64,000 nt of DNA, taken from Pseudomonas alliivorans. GTDB taxonomy: Bacteria > Pseudomonadota > Gammaproteobacteria > Pseudomonadales > Pseudomonadaceae. The position numbers and the translations under genes are program-made. Shown here one piece after another: positions 34,416 through 43,115 of the stretch; the stretch's first letter is position 1; each line of letters begins with the position of its first letter. The stretch lies in assembly GCF_017826695.1 (NCBI RefSeq), contig NZ_JAFFZW010000007.1, positions 62,001 through 126,000 on the forward strand, in the 5' to 3' direction. The notes beneath the pieces were generated by a model that was not told the DNA's origin, did not search any database, and was given only the letters and a program-made list of their open reading frames with translations.

Positions 34416-34506
34416 GCGCACTGATAACAGCTTCGGACTTTACGCCGCCCTGGCGAGCGAGCTGCCCGTGAACAGCTCCTGCGCCAGATCGAATGCCCCC
34501 TGAAAA

Positions 34507-34547
34507 CAGAACCGGCCGCCCCGGCAGGTTTCTCCAGGTCGGCCGGT
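34507..34547 (-). terminator. Terminator of the RraB-like gene
   Basis: Imperfect hairpin of ACCGGCCGCCCCGG against CCAGGTCGGCCGGT (34511-34547), with TCTGTTTT following on the minus strand. Confidence 0.65.
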
Positions 34548-34579
34548 CAGCCCACATGTTTAAATTCAGTTGCAGCGGA

Positions 34580-34921
34580 TCAGGCGTGCAGCCTTCTGAT
34601 CTCCTGTTTCACACCCCACCCTTCAACCTCCCCGTCCATTGGCGAAATGGCCATTTGAAAGTCTTGTTCAAAGTCACCGATACCGTCGTAGGTGGCGTAC
34701 ATCACCTTGCTCAATTGCAGGTGCCAGGCACCGTCGTCGCGCACATTGATCTGTGTATTAAGGGACTCACCACGAAATTTGTCTGCAGCCTGCCGCGCCC
34801 GTTCCTCGTCGGGAAAAATGGCATAGAACTCGATGGGATGAATTCGTGCGAAGTCAAAACCGCCTTCTTTCATGCGGCGCAGTACGTTACTGCTGATGTC
34901 CTCTTGATAGGCTGTGCTCAT
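34580..34921 (-). CDS. RraB-like (ribonuclease E inhibitor B) family protein
   Basis: 113 residues, with GGACG about 4-8 bases before the ATG. IHPIEFYAIFPDEERARQAADKF and the following QLSKVMYATYDGIGDFEQDFQ fit the RraB domain, a ferredoxin-like fold that in E. coli binds RNase E and modulates degradosome activity. Acidic and cytosolic. In Pseudomonas the partner has not been shown, to my knowledge, so the inhibitor role is by family only. Confidence 0.75.
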   Translation of the reverse strand: MSTAYQEDISSNVLRRMKEGGFDFARIHPIEFYAIFPDEERARQAADKFRGESLNTQINVRDDGAWHLQLSKVMYATYDGIGDFEQDFQMAISPMDGEVEGWGVKQEIRRLHA

Positions 34922-35160
34922 GAAACGTCCTCCTATGCAACGATAGATAGAGTTTCAACGCTTCCCGAGTGACCATCGAAAAGAAGGCCACCGCACGGCA
35001 GTTACTCCGACGTGGGGAATCAAGCATGTCGCTGACCGGACCTTGAACAGGCCGGGGATGGACCTGTGTCAGAGGCCGTCTTCACGGCCTCATTTGCAGA
35101 GTAGACCCATCAGGGGGCCATTGCCAAGTGATTGGCGCATCAAGATTTTTTTCAGATGGC

Positions 35161-35397
35161 TCAGTTCGTTTCTGTAATGGAAATGATCTGGACACTGTTA
35201 TGGTCCTTGAGTGTCTTGACGGTCGGCTCATCGGTTCGACCTTCCAGGTCATTGAGATCCAACTCATCCGTGACGGGATACAAGTCCCTGCGCAACAGAC
35301 GTGCAGCATCCTCTTCGCTGGGGCGTTCCTGCCACTGCACCTCACGACGTTGCTGCACACCATCCTTGTCCAGATACAAAATGGCCCACTGTTTCAT
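35161..35397 (-). CDS. Small hypothetical protein
   Basis: 78 residues from ATG 35397, with GGAGG 6 bases before. KQWAILYLDKDGVQQRREVQWQERPSEEDAARLL, then LYPVTDELDLNDLEGR and VKTLKDHNSVQIISITE. A small alpha/beta fold, charged, no membrane segment or Cys. No family recognised. Monocistronic. Confidence 0.6.
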   Translation of the reverse strand: MKQWAILYLDKDGVQQRREVQWQERPSEEDAARLLRRDLYPVTDELDLNDLEGRTDEPTVKTLKDHNSVQIISITETN

Positions 35398-35510
35398 CAA
35401 TGCCTCCAGAATAAGCAAGCCAGGTACTCTGACTTACCTACTCTGGACCTTTCGCCGCGTCCATTCGTTCCAATGGATTGCGTGCGGAAAACGGACTCAA
35501 ACGGATAACC

Positions 35511-35543
35511 AAAAAGGCCCTCGCAGTGGATGCCGAGGGCCTT
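35511..35543 (-). terminator. Terminator of the sulfatase/LTA-synthase-like gene
   Basis: AAGGCCCTCG / CGAGGGCCTT arms (35514-35543), 10-base loop, and a T-run on the minus strand. Confidence 0.85.
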
Positions 35544-35607
35544 CTTCGTTGCTGAAACGGTCAACTGCGCGTCTTGCCCCATTCACATCGGGCAAAGACG
35601 ACAGCGG

Positions 35608-37701
35608 TCAGTTTCTATTCTTGCTGGCTTCCACGCCTGCGGTGTTGTCCAGCAGGCTCTTGGTCGCGGTTTGCAGGAAGCTTTCCAGCTTACGCTTGAG
35701 TTCCTCGGTGTCCGGAGCGTTGGGTACTTCTTCCGCGTGCGGCGTGGCGCCCAGCGTGTACGTCAGCAGCTTGGCCGGCATTTCGGTCGGTTCGATCAAA
35801 ATACGGTTGCCGCTGATGATTGCCACCACCTGCTCGCTGCCCGACGGCTTGATCACGCCAAAGCCCTTGTCGCCTTCCGGCAGGTTGAGCAGATCGCGTC
35901 CCCAGCACTGATTACGCGTCTGACCACCCAGACGGCCCATGATGGTCGGTACGACGTCCACCTGAGTGCCGACAGTGCTGCTGCGCTGGCCGAACTTTTC
36001 CTGCACGCCCGGGCCGATCAACAACAGCGGCACATTGAAGCGGCCGAGGTCCATTTCGGTCAGTTGACGGTTGTTGCCAAAGCCGTGGTCACCCAATACG
36101 ACGAACAGGGTGTTCTTGAAGTAAGGCTCTTTTTTGGCCTTCTCGAAGAACTGGCCCAGCGCCCAGTCGGAATAACGCATGGCCGTCAAATGCTCGTCCA
36201 GCGAACCATGGCCAGTCACACGCTCGACCGGCAGGTTTTCCGGCAAGGCATAAGGCGTGTGGTTGGACAGCGTCTGCAGGAGGGCATAGAACGGTTTGCC
36301 GTCCTGACGCGCCTTCAGCTCCTGGGCGCCGCGGTCAAACATGTCCTGGTCGGAAACGCCCCACGTCGGATCGGAGAACACCGGATTGACGAAGTCCTCG
36401 CGGCCGACAAAGTTGGTCATGCCCTGATTGCTGAAGAAGCCCGACTGGTTGTCCCAGGCAAAGTTGCCGTTGTAGACGTAGACGTCGTCGTAGTTGCGAC
36501 CCGTGCTCAACAGCTGCGGCAGGCCCGACAGCTTGTGGCTGCCCTCTGGCGTCTGCATCAGGTATTCGAAACCTGGCAGGTTCGGGAAGCAGGCCATGGT
36601 GGCGAACATACCCTGATGGGTGTGAGTGCCGTTGGAGAAGAAGTGATCGAACAGCAGGCCTTCCTTGGACAGCCTGTCGAAGTTCGGCGTGATATTGGCA
36701 TCGCTGCCCAGCGCACCGACCGAGTGACCGGCGAAGCTCTCCATGAGGATCACCACGACGTTACGGATCGGCAGGGTGTTTTCCGCAGGCGGCGTGAAAT
36801 CACGACGTACTGCAGCAATGTCCGGCTCAACCAGCTTGTCATGGGACGTCAGCAGCATCTCGCGCACGGTCTGTTGCGCATCGGCCTGAGGCAGCGTGGC
36901 TTTCCAGACGTTATCGCGATCCTCGGACATGCGGCTCTTGGCAGCCGTGATCAAGGTCAGCGTACCGTTGAGGCCCAGTTGGTTGGCGAAATTCGATTCA
37001 GTGGTGTACGCATCCCCCCAACGCAGTGGCGGACCCTGGCGCAAGGTGCCACGGGCGCAGATCACGGCAACGATCAAGACCAGCAAGAAGACACCTGTGC
37101 GCATGTACCACGGCGCAATGGAGCGAGTGCCAGCACCGCCACCCGACAATGCATTGCGCGGGCGCGTGACGCGATCAATACCTTTGAACACCAGACTCAA
37201 CAGCCAGGTGACTACGGCCCAGGCCAGCAGATAGCGCACGACCGGGAAGCCGTACCAAAGCATGCTCAGAACCGTCTTCGGGTCTTCCTTGACGTACTGG
37301 AACACCAGACCGTTCAGGCGTTGATGGAACTCACGGTAGAAGTCCATTTCCATCAGGCCAAGGAACAGCGTGATGCTGCCGACCAGGGTCAGCCAGAACC
37401 GGAAGAAGCCACGCGCTGCCATGGCCCGAGCGCTGAACAGCGACAGCATCAGCGGGATCAGCAGATAGACCGTCAGACGCAGGTCGAAACGCATGCCGTT
37501 GAACAGCGCCTCGATGAAGGTCGACGCAGGTGTGTCGCCAATCATCTCGCGGTTATAGACCAACAGACCGATACGCAGCAGCGTGTACATCACCATCAGG
37601 GCCAGGCCGCTGAGCAATGTATAAGCCAGATGTGATTTGACGGTCGGGTTTTGCAGGCGGGACAAGGCTTGCCGATGAATCTGGGCGTCCGTTTTGGCCA
37701 T
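35608..37701 (-). CDS. LTA-synthase-like membrane sulfatase / phosphoglycerol transferase
   Basis: 697 residues. Five membrane helices in the first ~230 residues are followed by a periplasmic alkaline-phosphatase-fold domain: VVVILMESFAGHSVG (metal-binding Glu), SNGTHTHQGMFATMACFPNLPG (nucleophile Thr), and VVLGDHGFG (metal-binding Asp-His). Gram-negative members transfer phosphoglycerol or phosphoethanolamine; in this group a likely acceptor is osmoregulated periplasmic glucan (OpgB-like), but lipid A or another glycan is possible. The downstream terminator is at 35511. Start ATG 37701 has a weak ribosome site. Confidence 0.86.
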   Translation of the reverse strand: MAKTDAQIHRQALSRLQNPTVKSHLAYTLLSGLALMVMYTLLRIGLLVYNREMIGDTPASTFIEALFNGMRFDLRLTVYLLIPLMLSLFSARAMAARGFFRFWLTLVGSITLFLGLMEMDFYREFHQRLNGLVFQYVKEDPKTVLSMLWYGFPVVRYLLAWAVVTWLLSLVFKGIDRVTRPRNALSGGGAGTRSIAPWYMRTGVFLLVLIVAVICARGTLRQGPPLRWGDAYTTESNFANQLGLNGTLTLITAAKSRMSEDRDNVWKATLPQADAQQTVREMLLTSHDKLVEPDIAAVRRDFTPPAENTLPIRNVVVILMESFAGHSVGALGSDANITPNFDRLSKEGLLFDHFFSNGTHTHQGMFATMACFPNLPGFEYLMQTPEGSHKLSGLPQLLSTGRNYDDVYVYNGNFAWDNQSGFFSNQGMTNFVGREDFVNPVFSDPTWGVSDQDMFDRGAQELKARQDGKPFYALLQTLSNHTPYALPENLPVERVTGHGSLDEHLTAMRYSDWALGQFFEKAKKEPYFKNTLFVVLGDHGFGNNRQLTEMDLGRFNVPLLLIGPGVQEKFGQRSSTVGTQVDVVPTIMGRLGGQTRNQCWGRDLLNLPEGDKGFGVIKPSGSEQVVAIISGNRILIEPTEMPAKLLTYTLGATPHAEEVPNAPDTEELKRKLESFLQTATKSLLDNTAGVEASKNRN

Positions 37702-37928
37702 GGTTGTCAGGATCCGGTGGATTCAGGGTTGGGTTCAGACGTGCGACACCGGCGCTCCATCGAGTGAGCGGCAGGCTGCAAGGGGGGCAGATAGTACTTG
37801 ATCGACAGGCGTTTGGGGCTCGTTCAGCGCGTCTTGTTCAGGGTCAGAGGCTATCTGCGCGTTCAGCGTCGCGCGCAATTCTGAGACAAGAGGTGTGAAA
37901 ATTGTGTCGCGTCCCACACGGCAGGTAT

Positions 37929-37958
37929 GACGTTTCAGGCGCTCAGGCCTGAAACGTC
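37929..37958 (-). terminator. Hairpin after speE
   Basis: GACGTTTCAGGC / GCCTGAAACGTC (12-base arms, 6-base loop). No T-run on either side, so it is a terminator-like or RNA-stabilising hairpin just behind the speE stop. Confidence 0.55.
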
Positions 37959-37969
37959 GGACGCCGGAC

Positions 37970-38830
37970 TCAGTCGTTGCTCGGTTTCTTGATGGCACTG
38001 AGCACGTACTGCGGCAGCGCGAACGCGCCGATGTGCACGTCAGGGTTGTAATAGCGCGTAACAACGCCACTGCCTGCAAAACGCTGACGCAGGGTTTCCA
38101 GCGGCAACTTGCGGTACGCCTTGTCGGTGGCGCCCCAGGCAAAGGTCATGGCTCCGCCGATGTAGGTCGGAATGGCAGCCTGATAGAAATGCCAGTCAGC
38201 AAACAGGCCGTTCATGCGCCCGGCCGTGGTCTGTACACCGCTGAGCTGCATGAAAGGTGTGCCGTTCTGAGTGACCAGAATGCCGCCTTCGTTCAGGCAG
38301 CGATGGCAGGCCTGGTAGAAGTTTTCCGAAAACAGCACTTCTCCAGGACCTATCGGGTCGGTGGAGTCGGAGATGATCACATCGAACTTCTCTTCGGTGG
38401 TCGCCACGAAGCGCATGCCGTCGTCGATCACCAGATTCAGACGCGAATCCTCGAAAGCACCATTGGAGTGAGTCGGCAGGAATTCCTTGCACATCTCGAC
38501 CACAGTGCCATCAATCTCGACCATGGTGATGTGCTCGACTGTCGAGTGCTTGGTCACTTCACGCAGCATGCCGCCGTCGCCGCCACCAATGATCAGTACA
38601 CGCTTGGCTGCACCGTGAGCCAGGATCGGCACGTGGGTAAGCATTTCGTGGTAAATGAACTCATCGGCCTCGGTGGTCTGAATCACGCCGTCGAGCGCCA
38701 TGACGCGACCCATGCGCGGGTTCTGGAAAATCACCAGGTGCTGGTGATCGGTGCGCACTTCGTGCAGCATTTTTTCGATACGAAAGCGCTGGCCGTAGCC
38801 TTCGTACAACGTTTCCTGATAATCACTCAT
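37970..38830 (-). CDS. speE: Spermidine synthase (polyamine aminopropyltransferase)
   Basis: 286 residues. LIIGGGDGGMLREVTKH is the nucleotide (decarboxylated SAM) binding motif, VEIDGTVVEMCKEFLP and the gate DSTDPIGPGEVLFSENFY the putrescine pocket. It transfers an aminopropyl group from decarboxylated SAM to putrescine, releasing methylthioadenosine. This links functionally with the methionine-salvage genes at 43-45 kb. Normal length. ATG 38830. Confidence 0.97.
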   Translation of the reverse strand: MSDYQETLYEGYGQRFRIEKMLHEVRTDHQHLVIFQNPRMGRVMALDGVIQTTEADEFIYHEMLTHVPILAHGAAKRVLIIGGGDGGMLREVTKHSTVEHITMVEIDGTVVEMCKEFLPTHSNGAFEDSRLNLVIDDGMRFVATTEEKFDVIISDSTDPIGPGEVLFSENFYQACHRCLNEGGILVTQNGTPFMQLSGVQTTAGRMNGLFADWHFYQAAIPTYIGGAMTFAWGATDKAYRKLPLETLRQRFAGSGVVTRYYNPDVHIGAFALPQYVLSAIKKPSND

Positions 38831-38973
38831 GGGTAAGCTCCCGAAAAAAACAGATGACAGGACGGCCGACCGCCCGCAACAAAGGCGCGCATTCTACGTC
38901 GCGGAACATGACAGGTCGAACCTCTGTGCTCACAGCCCACAACGCAGGTGTCGCCCTTCCGGCCCCAGAAAGC

Positions 38974-39006
38974 AAAAAACGCCTGATTACTCACGTAATC
39001 AGGCGT
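38974..39006 (-). terminator. Terminator of the PLDc_N protein gene
   Basis: ACGCCTGATTAC / GTAATCAGGCGT arms (38979-39006), loop TCAC, and a T-run on the minus strand from the A-run at 38974-38979. Confidence 0.9.
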
Positions 39007-39028
39007 CTTCGACCAGACCTGTGTGGCG

Positions 39029-39220
39029 TCAGATGCGCACGTTGCCACGCGGACCCGCGATGGCCCAGATGATCAGTCCCAATACAGGCAGCAGTACAAT
39101 CAGCAGGATCCAGAGAATCTTCGCCCCGGTTTCCGCTCCGCTCTTCAACACATTGATGATGGCCCAGATATCGAGCGCCAGGATGATCAAACCGACCAGA
39201 CCGTTGAAGGTGGAACCCAT
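39029..39220 (-). CDS. PLDc_N-type small membrane protein
   Basis: 63 residues with two membrane helices (FNGLVGLIILALDIWAIINVL; ILWILLIVLLPVLGLIIWAIAG) ending GPRGNVRI. This is the phospholipase D N-terminal-like (PLDc_N) two-helix domain found alone in many bacteria. An intrinsic terminator follows. No enzymatic domain is attached, so no lipase activity is expected. Confidence 0.85.
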   Translation of the reverse strand: MGSTFNGLVGLIILALDIWAIINVLKSGAETGAKILWILLIVLLPVLGLIIWAIAGPRGNVRI

Positions 39221-39384
39221 GGTGTTGCCCCTGATTGATTACTGATACTTCTAGGATGATCGTGCAGTTCGGGGGTTCCGTTGAACCAACTGCTTATTTT
39301 CAGGCTCCGAATTCAACAACCTGTTTGATCGTGTTCAGCTCGTGATTCTGGCTACCGGCCCATCAGCAAAAGGTACCGCTCTGC

Positions 39385-40311
39385 ATGCAACCTTCCGCGC
39401 ACCCAAGAACCCTGAGGGCGACCTGGCTCGCCCAGCTTCAAAGCAGCCCGCTGGTGAGCCTGGGCTTTATATTCGCTTCCGTGATCGTCGTGATCCTCGG
39501 AGCCATCAGCCTCTATAACGCTTTTTTCGGTACCAGCCAGACCAATTTTAATTACGCCTTGCTGGGCGGCACCGCGGGTTTCGCCGCGACGGCCCTTGGC
39601 GCAGTCATGGCAGTTGCTTTCCGTAACGTGGCGCAACGTACTCAGGACATCATGCTGGGCTTCGCAGCCGGCATGATGCTGGCAGCCAGCTCTTTCTCGT
39701 TGATTCTGCCGGGGCTTGAAGCCGCTCGGGAAATCACCGGCACCGGGCCGTTTGCGGCAGCGACGGTTGTGACCGGTCTGGCGCTGGGCGTGTTGTTGAT
39801 GCTGGGCCTGGACAGGTTCACGCCACATGAACACGAAAGCGTGGGCCGTCAGGGGCCGCATTCGGAGCGTATCAATCGGGTCTGGCTGTTCGTGCTGGCG
39901 ATCACCCTGCATAACCTGCCGGAAGGCATGGCGATCGGGGTGAGCTTCGCGGGCGGCGATATGAACGTCGGCCTGCCGCTCACCACGGCCATTGCTATTC
40001 AGGACATTCCAGAAGGCCTGGCGATAGCCCTGGCGTTGAGGGCGACGGGGCTTTCAGCGTTCAAAGCCATGCTGGTCGCCATCGGCTCGGGCCTTATGGA
40101 GCCGCTGGGCGCGCTGATCGGCCTGGGGATTTCCAGCGGCTTCGCCATTGCCTATCCGCTGAGCATGGGCCTGGCGGCGGGTGCGATGATCTTTGTGGTG
40201 TCACACGAAGTCATCCCGGAAACCCACCGCAATGGTCACCAGACATCGGCGACACTGGGGCTGATGGGCGGATTTGCGGTGATGATGTTTCTGGATACTG
40301 CGCTGGGTTAA
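39385..40311 (+). CDS. ZIP-family divalent metal transporter
   Basis: 308 residues. Eight predicted helices; the metal site helices read LHNLPEGMAIGVSF and QDIPEGLAIALAL with their HNxPEG pattern, and a His/acid loop FTPHEHESVG lies between helices 3 and 4. It is the type with an extra N-terminal helix region and probably imports Zn2+ or other divalent metal; direction is inferred. The stop overlaps that of the convergent gene at 40308 by 4 bases. Confidence 0.9.
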   Translation: MQPSAHPRTLRATWLAQLQSSPLVSLGFIFASVIVVILGAISLYNAFFGTSQTNFNYALLGGTAGFAATALGAVMAVAFRNVAQRTQDIMLGFAAGMMLAASSFSLILPGLEAAREITGTGPFAAATVVTGLALGVLLMLGLDRFTPHEHESVGRQGPHSERINRVWLFVLAITLHNLPEGMAIGVSFAGGDMNVGLPLTTAIAIQDIPEGLAIALALRATGLSAFKAMLVAIGSGLMEPLGALIGLGISSGFAIAYPLSMGLAAGAMIFVVSHEVIPETHRNGHQTSATLGLMGGFAVMMFLDTALG

Positions 40312-40826
40312 CCGCGCAACGCCTGCAGCGACGGTGCGGCATGAATGCCTGCCGTCGCTGCCAGTTCAAGCACACGTGCTTCATCCTTGCCGTAGACCAG
40401 CACCGCCTGCAATTCATCATCCAGCGGCTGGCTGAAATCCACCAGGGTATAGCCACCCATTTCCTTGTTCATGCTGCTCAGCTGGATCTGGATGCGGTTG
40501 AGCGCCACCAGCGGCTCTACCTTGCTCAGCTGTTTGGACTTGATGTTGAACGTCACATCCTTGCCAAACGACTGGACGATCTGTTCGAACAGGTCAGCGT
40601 AGGTATCGGCTTGAAACAGGACAGTCTCCGGCAAGCTGCCCACCACAACCCACTCACCCAACGGGATCGGAAAGCTGTCGTCATAGTTGATATCAGGATT
40701 GGCGGTCAGAAAAGCCTGCGGGTCGGCGTAGGCCTGAGCGGCTTCGTCAGCCACGCGCAGAATCTCTTCATCGCCCATGCACCCCGAACTGATTTTGCCG
40801 ATTAATTCGGCGAGCGCGTCTTTCAT
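40308..40826 (-). CDS. Hypothetical protein (DUF1851-like)
   Basis: 172 residues from ATG 40826 with AGGA ahead; the frame continues to 40850 without support. Acidic, alpha/beta, with DALAELIGKISSGC at the start and FPIPLGEWVVVGSL, PLDDELQAVLVYGKDEARVLELA later. T6SS-immunity/DUF1851-like features are suggestive only. No signal or membrane segment. Not assigned. Upstream on the same strand lies the terminator of the ankyrin gene. Confidence 0.6.
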   Translation of the reverse strand: MKDALAELIGKISSGCMGDEEILRVADEAAQAYADPQAFLTANPDINYDDSFPIPLGEWVVVGSLPETVLFQADTYADLFEQIVQSFGKDVTFNIKSKQLSKVEPLVALNRIQIQLSSMNKEMGGYTLVDFSQPLDDELQAVLVYGKDEARVLELAATAGIHAAPSLQALRG

Positions 40827-40848
40827 GAGAAACATCCTGATTGCGGGC

Positions 40849-40891
40849 AAAAAAAGAGGCGCGAAGGATAGCGGGAAATCCTTCGCACCTC
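40849..40891 (-). terminator. Terminator of the ankyrin-repeat gene
   Basis: GAGG.GCGAAGGAT / ATCCTTCGC.CCTC arms (40856-40891) with an 8-base loop, followed on the minus strand by seven T. Confidence 0.9.
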
Positions 40892-40927
40892 TATGCCCTC
40901 AGGCTGATAACAGCCGCAGGGTCCAGG

Positions 40928-41467
40928 TCAAACGGGCTGAACACCCAGATTGATCAGTTGCTCTGCTGTCCCGGTGGCCCCCATTGTCTGGGCGGCCGCG
41001 AGCGCATTCACACCCTTGGCATCGCGAACATGCGGGTCGGCACCCTTGCTGATCAGGTAGTCGACGATTTCCATCCGGTTGAACATTGCAGCCATCATCA
41101 GCGCAGTGCGTCCGTCGGCTGATGCCCCTTCCACTTCGGCGCCATTTTCCACCAGCAGCTTCACCACCGCGAGGTCGCCCTTGAAGGCCGCACCTGCAAT
41201 CGGGCTCTGACCGTTGTCGTTGCGAATTTCCGGGTTGGCCTTGTGCTCAAGCAGCACACGAACTGCATCGAGATGGCCGTGATAGCTGGCCAGCATGAGC
41301 AAGGTGTCACCTTTATGGTTGCGCAGGTCTGCAGGAAGGCCTTTTTTCAGCAGACGCTCCAGCATCACTGCATCGCCCTGACGTGCAACGTTGAATACCT
41401 GTTCAGCGAACTCGGCAGTCTCTTCGTCAGTCATAGTCTTCGGTTGACTGGTATTTGAATCGGTCAT
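40928..41467 (-). CDS. Ankyrin-repeat protein
   Basis: 179 residues from ATG 41467 with AAGGAG upstream. Four ankyrin repeats (~residues 45-170): KGDTLLMLASYHGHLDAVRVLL, NGQSPIAGAAFKGDLAVVKLLV, DGRTALMMAAMFNRMEIVDYLI and a partial last one. Preceded by a helical N-terminus with TMTDEETAEFAEQVF. No signal peptide. Related in layout to AnkB-type proteins, but no catalase gene adjoins. It probably binds a protein partner in the cytoplasm. Confidence 0.88.
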   Translation of the reverse strand: MTDSNTSQPKTMTDEETAEFAEQVFNVARQGDAVMLERLLKKGLPADLRNHKGDTLLMLASYHGHLDAVRVLLEHKANPEIRNDNGQSPIAGAAFKGDLAVVKLLVENGAEVEGASADGRTALMMAAMFNRMEIVDYLISKGADPHVRDAKGVNALAAAQTMGATGTAEQLINLGVQPV

Positions 41468-41737
41468 CAATAACTCCTTGGCGCACGGTCATCCGGGAAT
41501 CCGATGTACCCGGCAGCGGTAAACACACTGACCGCAAGTCTTGCCAGCTGTTCGATCAGGGTCAAGTCAGACCCTCGATTGAAAAAATACCGACTTGGTC
41601 CGCTTTCCAGCCATTTGGTTCCCCTCAAACGGCAAAATGCAGGATGCCCGACAGGCTTTCATGCAAAATGCACGAAGCCCTCGAAAAGCACTGTTTTTAA
41701 GCTATTGATTTTAAAGGAAAAAATTTAACGCCAAATG
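41468..41737. other. Upstream region of the DUF3509 gene
   Basis: No gene seen. It contains an A/T-rich stretch (41705-41728) that could serve as an IHF or UP element directly before the sigma-54 promoter at 41738. The earlier part is the divergent promoter of the ankyrin gene. Confidence 0.35.
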
Positions 41738-41753
41738 TGGCACAGACACTGCA
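41738..41753 (+). promoter_or_regulatory. Sigma-54 (RpoN) promoter of the DUF3509 gene
   Basis: TGGCACA-GACA-CTGCA against TGGCACR-N4-TTGCW: only one mismatch (C for the first T of the -12 box). The inferred start near 41765 leaves a leader of about 36 bases before ATG 41801. Confidence 0.68.
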
Positions 41754-41800
41754 CTAGTACTTCCAAGCTTGTTATCCCATGAGCAATGGAGCCGCTAGAC

Positions 41801-42079
41801 ATGACTTTTATTCAAGAAAAATTCGCTTCCGTATTCTCCGACTACACCGTGACCACCCAGCCTCGTCCTGACGGCGGCGTGTTGTTGTCGCTGCGCAACG
41901 ATGAAGGCAAACAGATCCGTCGCTCCGTGTCTTATGCACAACTGCACACTCCAGTTCAGCTGGAATGGGTAATCAGCGCAATTCGTCGTGATCTGGCCGC
42001 ACAAGCCAGCGAGCTTCCGGCCATCTCGATGCTGCAAAGTCAGCACCGCTTCGATCTGCCGACTTACCATACGCGCTAA
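41801..42079 (+). CDS. DUF3509 family protein
   Basis: 92 residues from ATG 41801 with GGAG about 9 bases before. FIQEKFASVFSDYTVTTQPRPDGGVLLSLRNDEG followed by RRSVSYAQLHTPVQLEWVISAIRRDL is the Pseudomonas-specific DUF3509 layout. Cytosolic, alpha/beta. Function unknown. The sigma-54 promoter before it hints at nitrogen, flagellar or biofilm control. It ends at a strong terminator. Confidence 0.83.
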   Translation: MTFIQEKFASVFSDYTVTTQPRPDGGVLLSLRNDEGKQIRRSVSYAQLHTPVQLEWVISAIRRDLAAQASELPAISMLQSQHRFDLPTYHTR

Positions 42080-42136
42080 TGTTTTCGCGTCACCGTGCCC
42101 CGGTGACGTCGTTGTACGCTCTCTCATCCCTTGTTC

Positions 42137-42171
42137 GCCGCGATTACATTTTTGTTCTCGCGGTTTTTTTT
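42137..42171 (+). terminator. Rho-independent terminator of the DUF3509 gene
   Basis: CCGCGA (42138-42143) against TCGCGG (42158-42163), then T8. A second hairpin, CGTCACCG / CGGTGACG, lies at 42088-42108. Confidence 0.8.
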
Positions 42172-42190
42172 GCGTGCCAGGTTTTGACTG

Positions 42191-42913
42191 TCAGGTAATG
42201 AATCCTCGACACAGTGCCTCCCCCACCGCTTGAGCCCGATTGGCGACGCCCAGCTTGGAGTAGATGGTCTTCAGGTGATACTTCACCGTGGCTTCGGAGA
42301 TCTCCCGAATCATTGAGATCTCCCAGGCAGTCTTTCCGTCCCTGGCCCACTGAAGAATCTCCAGTTCCTTGCGGGTGAGCCCTCTGGAACTGAACTGTAA
42401 GCCACGACCGACCCTATGCAGCACAGGCACCAGACTGGTGATCAGGTACTTGTCGTTCTGGGTGGTATTACGCTTCAGCCCCGCCAGCGTGAGGATTGAC
42501 GTCACCCCGTCAACACCCCGGCAGTGGCTGGTGTAACCATATGAAAGCGCCGGTGCAAGGTCGCAGATATTGATTGTTTCTTCATACCAGGCAGGCGGAA
42601 GGTAATGCCTGATCGCATCGTCCAATGCCAGAAACCCGAGGTTGTTACGAAAATGACGGACCACCGGATCGTGGGAAATCATCTGCTGGCGACGGTAGGC
42701 TTCGCCCCAGACATCATTGACGTTGGACGTCACGAACGTCAGCAATTGCAAGTCCTTGACCTGGTAAAACATGGCCCGTTCACACTGGCACTCCTGCCTC
42801 AGCCATCGAAGGGCATTTTCGATCGCCGTCTGACCATCGATTTCAGTGATCGTACTGACCATCTGCTCTATCAATAAACCCATTGTCGCGTTGTCTGTCA
42901 TGGCACTGCGCAT
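42191..42913 (-). CDS. LuxR-family solo regulator with autoinducer-binding domain
   Basis: 240 residues from ATG 42913 with GGGAG ahead; the frame is open to 43012. The C-terminal helix-turn-helix is LTRKELEILQWARDG..KYHLKTIYSKLGV. In the N-terminal domain the acyl-homoserine-lactone contact pattern W69-x3-Y73-x8-D82-P83 is kept, as in TraR (W57, Y61, D70, P71), while the position of W85 in TraR is Leu97. No luxI gene is near, so it is a solo. It is not of the plant-signal (OryR) type, which changes W57/Y61. Confidence 0.85.
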   Translation of the reverse strand: MRSAMTDNATMGLLIEQMVSTITEIDGQTAIENALRWLRQECQCERAMFYQVKDLQLLTFVTSNVNDVWGEAYRRQQMISHDPVVRHFRNNLGFLALDDAIRHYLPPAWYEETINICDLAPALSYGYTSHCRGVDGVTSILTLAGLKRNTTQNDKYLITSLVPVLHRVGRGLQFSSRGLTRKELEILQWARDGKTAWEISMIREISEATVKYHLKTIYSKLGVANRAQAVGEALCRGFIT

Positions 42914-43115
42914 CGTGGCCGCTCCCCTGCCCCGCTCGATGAAACCCGTGGTATTGGCTCGACGAGGGTTTGAAAACGCGAAAGTTACACGATAGAAAGC
43001 GACTGAAAACAACGCTTAAAACAAACAGGATTAACGCACTTACAGAAAGGCAGCTTCCCACTCAAGGGCAGGACGCTGCCGACAGAAATCGCCGGCGACA
43101 GCGTTCGAGGAGCTG

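Noticed and set aside
35530..37635. 701-residue open frame on the plus strand
   Set aside because: Antisense shadow of the LTA-synthase-like gene; low-complexity Arg/Gln/His-rich translation.
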